24,889 nucleotides of DNA from assembly GCA_002385415.1 (NCBI GenBank), contig DGDL01000048.1, positions 42,785 through 67,673 of the forward strand, written 5' to 3'. Both the position numbers and the translations under genes were made by a program. Under the pieces are notes generated by a model. The model was not told the DNA's origin. It searched no databases and worked only from the letters and a program-made list of their open reading frames with translations. The DNA comes from Clostridiales bacterium UBA3953 (GTDB lineage Bacteria; Bacillota; Clostridia; Oscillospirales; CAG-272). Position 1 is the stretch's first letter. Each line of letters opens with the position of its first letter. Positions 6,917 through 13,071 of the stretch are shown one piece after another.

Positions 6917-8465
6917 TTTGCGGCTCATAAACTATGTTTTGTGCGCAGCGACGGTCGTTGCGTATGTGTTTGTCGTGTTGAAAAGTATGCATATATTCCA
7001 GCTCAACTCATATAAAGCCGCCACTCACTTCAGATGGCTGCGCAAAAACATCGGCACTCTTGTGCCAAGCGTATTGATGCTTGCACTGGGTGTGGTGGGC
7101 ATATTTGCATCGCATGTCGGCCTTGCGGCAGTTTATGTTTTGCTTTGCGCCGGCATGGTGAGTTATCACCTGCCGGTTAAGAAGGCGAAAAAACCGCTTG
7201 TATTTACAGCCCGCGTCAACCGGATGCTTGTTACATGCGGACTGCTGCTTATCGCGGCGGTCTGGATAGCGCTGCTGCTGAATGTGAAATATGCGCTGGT
7301 GCTGCTTGCGCTTTTTTGCGCGCTGTCGCCGCTTGCGGTGGTGTTAGCCAACATTATCAACGCGCCGATTGAGGCCGGGGTGCGGCAGTATTATATAAAT
7401 GATGCAAAGAAAATACTGCGCGCCTGCCCAAATCTGCTTGTCATTGGCATAACGGGCAGCTACGGCAAAACGAGTGTTAAGTATTTTTTGACCACGCTGC
7501 TTAAAGCGAAATATAATGTGCTGATGACGCCCGAAAGCTACAACACGCCGATGGGCGTCGTTAAAACTATCCGCGGCGAATTGCGCTCGACGCATGAAAT
7601 CTTCGTTTGCGAGATGGGCGCAAAATATGCAGGCGACATAAAGGAACTGTGCGGCATCGTCCGCCCGGCCCACGGAATTATAACCTCTATCGGCGAGCAG
7701 CATCTTGAAACATTTAAAACGGTCGACACCATAATAAAAACCAAAATGGAGCTTGCCGACGCCGTCGAGGGCAAGGGCATGATATTCCTAAACGGCGACA
7801 ATGACCTTATCCGTGCCAACATGCCAAGCGGCGAAAGGCGCACATACGGTCTTTCACCCGAAAATGGTGTCTATGCGTTTGACATTAGAGTGTCACCCTC
7901 GGGCACGACATTCTCAATTTGTGACCATGGCAACGTGATACGTGATTTTCAGACCCAGCTTATAGGGAAACACAATGTTATAAACCTTGTCGGCGCGATG
8001 GCGGCAGCGTCCTTTTTCGGCGTGTCTTATGACGAGATGCGCGCCCAGCTTCGCAAGATAACACCACCGCCGCACAGGTTACAGCTTATCCGAAAAGGCG
8101 ACGTTTTGATAATCGACGATTCATATAACTCCAACCCTAAGGGATGCGAGGCGGCACTGAAAACTCTCGCGCTGTTTGACGGCTATAAAATTCTTGTAAC
8201 TCCCGGCATGGTAGAGCTGGGTCAAATGCAGCACGAGCTCAACCGCGAGTTCGGAGAGCGCGCCGCCGGCGTATGCGATTTTGTGATACTCGTGGGCGAA
8301 AGGCAGACAAAGCCTATTTACGAGGGTCTTTTGAGGGCAGGATATGACGAGCCGAAAATATATGTCGCATCGTCGCTGAGCGACGCGCTGGCAAAAGCTT
8401 ATTCGCTTGATACCGATAAACAGAAAATTATACTGCTTGAAAACGACCTCCCCGATAACTATTGA
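6906..8465 (+). CDS. murF: MurF-type Mur ligase with N-terminal membrane domain
   Basis: 519 residues. Residues about 7-150 contain around five hydrophobic segments instead of the usual soluble MurF N-terminal UDP-binding domain. The rest is a Mur ligase: ATP loop GSYGKTS at 184-190 (Lys188), SYNTPMGVV, FVCEMGAKYAGDI, the GEQHLETF stretch of the central domain, and DDSYNSNPKGCEAAL in the C-terminal domain, a hallmark of MurF. MurF joins D-Ala-D-Ala to UDP-MurNAc-tripeptide; the following ddl gene makes that dipeptide, so position fits function. The gene starts inside the hydrolase gene: TTG 6906, GTG 6909 and TTG 6918 are all in frame, with AAGG at 6902-6905, so the exact start is unsure. Ligases with this membrane extension occur in some Clostridia; whether it replaces or supplements a standard MurF depends on the rest of the genome. 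Confidence 0.85.
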   Translation: MVSDLRLINYVLCAATVVAYVFVVLKSMHIFQLNSYKAATHFRWLRKNIGTLVPSVLMLALGVVGIFASHVGLAAVYVLLCAGMVSYHLPVKKAKKPLVFTARVNRMLVTCGLLLIAAVWIALLLNVKYALVLLALFCALSPLAVVLANIINAPIEAGVRQYYINDAKKILRACPNLLVIGITGSYGKTSVKYFLTTLLKAKYNVLMTPESYNTPMGVVKTIRGELRSTHEIFVCEMGAKYAGDIKELCGIVRPAHGIITSIGEQHLETFKTVDTIIKTKMELADAVEGKGMIFLNGDNDLIRANMPSGERRTYGLSPENGVYAFDIRVSPSGTTFSICDHGNVIRDFQTQLIGKHNVINLVGAMAAASFFGVSYDEMRAQLRKITPPPHRLQLIRKGDVLIIDDSYNSNPKGCEAALKTLALFDGYKILVTPGMVELGQMQHELNREFGERAAGVCDFVILVGERQTKPIYEGLLRAGYDEPKIYVASSLSDALAKAYSLDTDKQKIILLENDLPDNY

Positions 8466-8471
8466 AAGGTA

Positions 8472-9680
8472 GTGTGGCGTGCAGTGAAGATAAATTTGGC
8501 GGTGCTGCTTGGCGGCAGAAGCGTCGAACATGAAATATCGGTCATATCTGCTGTGCAGGCGATGAATAGTATAGATGCCGAGAAATACGAGATATATCCG
8601 GTTTACATTACAAAAGACAACTTCATGTATTATGGCGAGTGCCTGCGTGACATAAACAGCTACAGGGATATACCAGCCATGCTCGCGCAGTGCCGGCGTG
8701 TGTACTTTGCCGCCGAAGGGTCAAAAACATACCTTTATCCCCACAAGCGGGGGTTATTTAAGTCAAAACCCATCGCGCTTATCGACGTAGCGCTCCCCGT
8801 AGTGCATGGTACAAATGTCGAAGACGGCGCGCTGCAGGGTTTTTTGAGAACGCTTAATCTGCCGTTTGTCGGTTGTGATGTGCTTGCGTCTGCCGTATGC
8901 ATGGATAAATTTGCGACCAAAATGCTGCTTAAGACTGCCGGCATACCCGTGCTCGACTGCCTGCTCTTTTCACAGGCCGGCTCGAAAGATACGGACGCAA
9001 TTATTAAGGCGGTGGAAGAAAAGTTCGGCTATCCTGTCATTGTCAAGCCCGTTAACCTCGGCTCGAGCGTCGGTATCAGCCGCGCCAAAAACAAAGTGGA
9101 GCTTGATGAGGCGCTGGGCTTGGCGTTTACGTTTGCTGCGCGGGTGATTGTTGAGCCTGCGGTTCAGAATCTCAGGGAGGTTAACTGCTCGGTGCTAGGC
9201 GATGCAGACGAGGCAATACCCTCAGAGTGCGAGGAGCCGGTTGCTTCCGACGAGATTCTCAGCTACTCGGATAAGTATCTCGAAGGCTCGTCAAAGTCGG
9301 GCGGCAGCAAGGGCATGGCAGGCCTGAAACGCAAAATCCCGGCCGAGATTTCGCCCGAGCTGAAGAAAAAAATCCAGGACACGGCGGTCGCAGCCTTCAA
9401 ATACCTGGACTGCAGCGGTGTAGTACGCATAGATTTTCTTACCGACCGCGAAACGGGCGAGTTTTGGCTCAACGAGATAAACACTATACCCGGCTCGCTG
9501 TCCTTTTATTTATGGGAGCCGGCCGGTATAAAGTATACGGAGCTGCTCGACAGGCTTATATCGCTTGCGCTCAAGCGTCACAGAAAAGAGTCGGACATAG
9601 TATATTCATTCGATACCAACATACTGTCAACAGCCGGCGCCTTTGGCAGCAAAGGCGCGAAAGGCAAGCTCGGCGGGTAA
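8472..9680 (+). CDS. ddl: D-alanine--D-alanine ligase
   Basis: A cytosolic ATP-grasp enzyme joining two D-alanines for peptidoglycan synthesis. N-terminal VLLGGRSVEHEISV matches the family opening; the ATP-grasp regions FGYPVIVKPVNLGSSVGIS (glycine-rich loop at about 197-202), REVNCSVLG, a KYLEGSS-type omega-loop region and the metal-binding NEINTIPGS at 334-342 are present. The text after NTIPG is short (SLSFYLWEPAGI), a form I associate with clostridial ligases rather than the SMYPRLW type. A GTG at 8472 opens the frame, but GTG 8484 gives a protein beginning VKINLAVLLGG, closer to the usual start; neither has ideally spaced AAAGG (8465-8469). It lies six bases after the MurF stop. Length is 402 (or 398) residues, slightly longer than typical. 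D-Ala rather than D-Lac or D-Ser specificity is assumed. Confidence 0.93.
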   Translation: MWRAVKINLAVLLGGRSVEHEISVISAVQAMNSIDAEKYEIYPVYITKDNFMYYGECLRDINSYRDIPAMLAQCRRVYFAAEGSKTYLYPHKRGLFKSKPIALIDVALPVVHGTNVEDGALQGFLRTLNLPFVGCDVLASAVCMDKFATKMLLKTAGIPVLDCLLFSQAGSKDTDAIIKAVEEKFGYPVIVKPVNLGSSVGISRAKNKVELDEALGLAFTFAARVIVEPAVQNLREVNCSVLGDADEAIPSECEEPVASDEILSYSDKYLEGSSKSGGSKGMAGLKRKIPAEISPELKKKIQDTAVAAFKYLDCSGVVRIDFLTDRETGEFWLNEINTIPGSLSFYLWEPAGIKYTELLDRLISLALKRHRKESDIVYSFDTNILSTAGAFGSKGAKGKLGG

Positions 9681-9685
9681 AAATC

Positions 9686-9721
9686 AAACCCCGAAACGCG
9701 TGCAGCGTTCGGGGTTTTTTT
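9686..9721. terminator. Bidirectional terminator between ddl and the carboxypeptidase-family gene
   Basis: A GC-rich hairpin (arms 9687-9699 and 9705-9716, one bulged A) with seven T on the plus side and an AAAAA-containing flank (TTTTT on the minus strand) on the other, placed between two convergent genes. It overlaps the last codons of the minus-strand gene. Confidence 0.85.
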
Positions 9722-11093
9722 ATCGTCGTCTGAACGAGCGGTGCCTTTGCCTGCGCCCGCGTATAATTGCGACAACCAGCACATATATAACGCCAAAAGC
9801 GGTGGTTGCCAATGCGGCAAGGCGAAAATGCCGCGACTCGATAACCGAGCGCAGATTATAGAGTATTTGCAGCAATCTATACAGCTCGACATTGTTTTTG
9901 ACCACGAGGTTGACGCGGCCGATAATCTCGTCGTCATAATATAACGTAAGCAGGCCGGCCACATCGCCGGCTTTGACCGGCGCGGTGAGCGACGGTTTGT
10001 CAAGCGCCCATGACAGTACAATGTCGCTATCAATATCTATGTCCTTGGGCAGATAAAGGTCGAGCGACTGCTCGGGCAGCAGTGTAACATGGTCGACCCC
10101 GCGTCCGAGCATTACCGGTATTTCGCATATCATGCGGGTGTTTTCGAGTACGCGTATGTAGTCAAAGCTATTGTACGCCCAGTCGAAAAGCTGGTGCGCG
10201 TTTACATAGGAGTATATTTTGCCGTATGTACCGTCCGGATACTCATCGCGTTCGGCGCCCATGACAATGACAAGATGTGTCACTCCGTTTTTACGCGAGG
10301 TGGCTACAAGACACCATCCGCCGGCCGGCGTCATGCCCGAGCTCATACCCGTTACGTATTTGTCATAGTAATCGCTTGTAACGGCGGTCGAAACCATGTA
10401 GTTGCGGTTGTTTATGTAGCGGGTATCGGACATGTTGGTGGATGCCATTACATACCGAGCAAGACCCGCAAGTTCCATGAAATCGTTGTGCCTGTATGCC
10501 TCAAGCGCAATGATTAAAGTGTCCTCGAGCGTCGTGCGCGCCGCCTCGCTGTCAATGCCCGTCGGGTTGGTATAATAGGTGTGCGTCATTTTCAGCTGTT
10601 GTGCCCGGTCGTTCATGGCTGCGACAAAGTTTTCCACAGAGCCGTGCGAATCAATAGCGAGCGCATAAGCTGCGTCGTTTGAGCCGCCGACGATAAGCGC
10701 GGCAAGAAGCTCCCTTGCCGTCACTATTTCGCCGGCGCGAAGGCCTATATTGTTGCCGGTAACGTTTCGCAGCATGTCGTAAGTTATTGTAATCGGTTTG
10801 TCAAGCTCGCCTTTTTCGCTGTAAAAATCAAGCGCAATGACGGCGGTCATCAGCTTGACAGTCGAGGCGGGCGCAAGTATGGTATTGCCGCCGGTTGAAA
10901 ACAGCAGTTTTTCGTTGTCTATATTGTAGACCAGTGCGGCCTTGCAGCGGCTTATATCGGGCTCGTCGAGCGCCGATGCGCCAAAGGCAAGGAGCATGGA
11001 CAAAAATATGCCGGCCGCAAGTGCCGCCGCTAAACGGGGTAATATATATGCTAAACGGGGTAATATATATAAGGATAGAGTTTTTTTACGCAT
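9720..11093 (-). CDS. D-alanyl-D-alanine carboxypeptidase family protein (peptidase S11 / low-mass PBP) with altered SxN and KTG motifs
   Basis: A 457-residue extracytoplasmic protein with a signal peptide (basic start, hydrophobic core, likely cleavage after GASA near residue 41), an S11 peptidase domain (about 45-300), a beta-rich C-terminal domain, and a C-terminal membrane anchor (about 425-445) followed by an Arg-rich tail. Family members trim the terminal D-Ala from peptidoglycan stem peptides. The SxxK motif is intact: STVK with Ser77 and Lys80. Where SxN is expected the protein has GSN (137-139), and where KTG is expected (family GxKTGxT) it has SSG in TGMSSGMTPAGG, losing the conserved Lys. 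Activity may therefore be reduced or changed; related clostridial proteins do vary at the second motif. The signal peptide contains a recent 21-bp tandem duplication. The ATG at 11093 has only a weak AGG nearby. It is convergent with ddl, which makes the bond this family cleaves. Confidence 0.9.
   Translation of the reverse strand: MRKKTLSLYILPRLAYILPRLAAALAAGIFLSMLLAFGASALDEPDISRCKAALVYNIDNEKLLFSTGGNTILAPASTVKLMTAVIALDFYSEKGELDKPITITYDMLRNVTGNNIGLRAGEIVTARELLAALIVGGSNDAAYALAIDSHGSVENFVAAMNDRAQQLKMTHTYYTNPTGIDSEAARTTLEDTLIIALEAYRHNDFMELAGLARYVMASTNMSDTRYINNRNYMVSTAVTSDYYDKYVTGMSSGMTPAGGWCLVATSRKNGVTHLVIVMGAERDEYPDGTYGKIYSYVNAHQLFDWAYNSFDYIRVLENTRMICEIPVMLGRGVDHVTLLPEQSLDLYLPKDIDIDSDIVLSWALDKPSLTAPVKAGDVAGLLTLYYDDEIIGRVNLVVKNNVELYRLLQILYNLRSVIESRHFRLAALATTAFGVIYVLVVAIIRGRRQRHRSFRRR
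11029..11070. repeat. 21-bp tandem duplication in the signal-peptide coding region
   Basis: Two identical, adjacent 21-base units (11029-11049 and 11050-11070) lie within the first 22 codons of the carboxypeptidase-family gene. Each adds seven residues, so YILPRLA is read twice and the frame is kept. Identity of the copies suggests a recent slippage event. Confidence 0.97.
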
Positions 11094-11212
11094 CGGAACC
11101 TGTTCCGCTCAACTCGAGTGAGCTTTTACGGTTTGTTTTTGGTTTATCGTAACACGATTTTGTGTATACTGTGTGAACGCTTAGCATTATTGTTAAAAAT
11201 CAGCTAACGCTC

Positions 11213-11240
11213 TTGATATTATGAGCATTTATGCTATAAT
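11213..11240 (+). promoter_or_regulatory. Promoter of the solute-binding lipoprotein gene
   Basis: TTGATA (11213-11218), a 16-base spacer and TATAAT (11235-11240) with TGC before the -10. Predicted start near 11247, about 57 bases before the start codon. Confidence 0.75.
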
Positions 11241-11303
11241 AATCTTGCCATAACACATAAATTCAGCATAATGCACGCTACAGTCGTGCGGGAAGGAAGC
11301 TAA

Positions 11304-12800
11304 ATGAAAGCTGCTTTGCTTAAACGTATTTTGTCAATATCGCTTGCGATATTGCTTTTGGGAGTCACACTTGTCTCCTGTTCTGACGGAACAGGGGGGC
11401 AAACGGCCGACACAACCTCTGCCGGCCAGTCGGCGTCAGACGATACGGGTGAAGTCGATACGCGGGTATATCCGGAACTGCCCGACATGGACTTTGACGG
11501 TTATACCTTCAAAGTGCTTCACTGGTATGTAACCGGATGGGATCACCGCATGAATAAGGACATTTTCGCGGAGGTCGAAACCGGTGACCCGATAAACGAC
11601 GCCGTCTATAAGCGCAACTCTATCATCAATGACAAGTATAACGTAAACTTTTCAATCCAAAACGAGCCGCATAACGAGGTCATTTCGATGACCCAAAAGT
11701 TTGTCAATGCCGGCGAAGACGCCTACGATGTCGTATACGCCCGCATGGTAGACGTTACCTCGCTGCTTACAGGCGGTTACTTCCTTGATCTCAACACGCT
11801 GCCGTATGTGGATTTTTCAAAACCTTGGTGGGATCACAACTCAGTCGAGCGACTTTCGGTACTTGGCAAGCTTTATCTTGTCGCGTCCGACATTAATATT
11901 ATAGACAAAGACGCGACGGCGGCAATAGCATTTAACAAACAGTATGCCGCGGAAGAGCAGCTTCCCAACCTGTATGAGCTTGTGGAAAACGGCACCTGGA
12001 CGATGGATAAGATGATGAGCCTTTACAAAGGCAAATCGCGCGACCTCAACGGCGACGGCCAAATAGATGCCGATAACGACGTTTACGCTTTCCTCGGCAA
12101 ACACGACGTTGCGGCCAGCTTCTTCCTCGGCGGCGGCGGTTCATTTGTCTCGAAAGACGAAAACGATGAGCCTTATCTTTCGTTTGAGTCGGAGCGCAAC
12201 TACAATATAGCCCAAAAGATATTCGATATAATGTACGATGAACACCACTTTTACAATCAGCACCTGATGCAGAAGACAATAGACGACTATGCGTTTGAAC
12301 AGCTGTTCCCCAACGGACACGGTCTGTTCTACTGGATGCGTCTCGACAACGTGACCACAATGCGCGCCTCCGAAACCGATTTCGGTATACTGCCCATACC
12401 AAAGTATGACGAGGCTCAGACGCGCTATTACAGCATGGTGTCGGTGCACACATCGGGTCTTATAACCGTGCCCAAAACGGCACAGGACCCCGGCCGCACC
12501 GGATTTATCCTTGAGGCGCTTTCCGCGGAATCGAAATACACGCTTATCCCCGCATATATAGAAGTGGCGCTGAAAGGCAAATATGTGCGCGACAACGAGT
12601 CGGAGGCAATGCTTGACCTTATCTTTGCCACGCGCACCTATGACCTCGGCGACGTGTTCAACTTCGGCTCGCTTGCGGGTGACTGGATAGGCATAGCAGG
12701 CACCGGCAACCGCGACGTGGCATCTTTCTATGCACGGCACGAAAAAGCGGCACAAAAGGCCATAGACAAGTTCATCGAACAGCTCCAGAAGTACGAGTAA
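11304..12800 (+). CDS. Extracellular solute-binding lipoprotein (ABC transporter family 1 type), orphan
   Basis: 498 residues with a lipoprotein signal peptide ending in LVSC (Cys26), a Ser/Thr/Gly-rich linker (about 27-60), then a periplasmic-binding-protein-like domain: YTFKVLHWY, INDAVYKRNSIINDKYNVNF and AYDVVYARMVDV are characteristic of clostridial family-1 (carbohydrate) solute-binding proteins. The ligand is unknown. An EF-hand-like calcium loop, DLNGDGQIDADND, is seen at residues 247-259. The ATG follows GGAAGGA at good spacing. No permease or ATPase gene lies next to it: upstream is a divergent cell-wall gene, and downstream a terminator then spoIIE. It must use a transporter encoded elsewhere, or serve as a surface sugar sensor or binder. 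Confidence 0.88.
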   Translation: MKAALLKRILSISLAILLLGVTLVSCSDGTGGQTADTTSAGQSASDDTGEVDTRVYPELPDMDFDGYTFKVLHWYVTGWDHRMNKDIFAEVETGDPINDAVYKRNSIINDKYNVNFSIQNEPHNEVISMTQKFVNAGEDAYDVVYARMVDVTSLLTGGYFLDLNTLPYVDFSKPWWDHNSVERLSVLGKLYLVASDINIIDKDATAAIAFNKQYAAEEQLPNLYELVENGTWTMDKMMSLYKGKSRDLNGDGQIDADNDVYAFLGKHDVAASFFLGGGGSFVSKDENDEPYLSFESERNYNIAQKIFDIMYDEHHFYNQHLMQKTIDDYAFEQLFPNGHGLFYWMRLDNVTTMRASETDFGILPIPKYDEAQTRYYSMVSVHTSGLITVPKTAQDPGRTGFILEALSAESKYTLIPAYIEVALKGKYVRDNESEAMLDLIFATRTYDLGDVFNFGSLAGDWIGIAGTGNRDVASFYARHEKAAQKAIDKFIEQLQKYE

Positions 12801-12838
12801 CGCGAAAAGAGCAGGCAATCCTAACATTATAATCGCAG

Positions 12839-12873
12839 TCCGCCCGGAATATGTCCGGGCGGATTAATTTTTT
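12839..12873 (+). terminator. Intrinsic terminator after the solute-binding protein gene
   Basis: A perfect 10-bp GC-rich stem (12839-12848 with 12854-12863), 5-base loop, followed by TTAATTTTTT. It isolates the gene from spoIIE. Confidence 0.93.
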
Positions 12874-12903
12874 GGTCGCGAAAATCCCCAGCAGTCGTGT
12901 CCT

Positions 12904-12951
12904 GCCGCCAAGAAATAAGGCGGTAATAACCCGAAATAATACGGCAATAAC
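12904..12951 (+). other. Gap before spoIIE: small hairpin and a short direct repeat
   Basis: Within the 198-base gap between the terminator and spoIIE there is a 6-bp hairpin (12904-12909 with 12919-12924). A 10-base motif, CGGYAATAAC, occurs twice with a 21-base period (12921-12930 and 12942-12951). No reading frame here looks genuine. The motifs may be regulatory or may have arisen by chance. Confidence 0.35.
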
Positions 12952-13008
12952 GAGGGTCGCAATATACTCCCGAGGTCAGCAACAACTTCCTAAATGCAGC
13001 AAAGAGGC

Positions 13009-13042
13009 TTCGACGACTTTGTCGGTGCCGCCCTGCTATAAT
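13009..13042 (+). promoter_or_regulatory. spoIIE promoter region with Spo0A-box-like sites
   Basis: An extended -10 (TGC then TATAAT, 13037-13042) lies 30 bases before the spoIIE start codon without a good -35 at normal spacing. In the -35 region are two sites resembling the Spo0A box TGTCGAA: TTCGACG (13009-13015; 6 of 7 on the reverse strand) and TGTCGGT (13020-13026; 5 of 7). In Bacillus subtilis spoIIE is transcribed by sigma-A with Spo0A-P as activator and has an unusual -35 arrangement, so this layout is what would be expected. Assignment is by motif only. Confidence 0.5.
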
Positions 13043-13071
13043 AAGCGCACACAAGAAATAAACAGCAAGGG

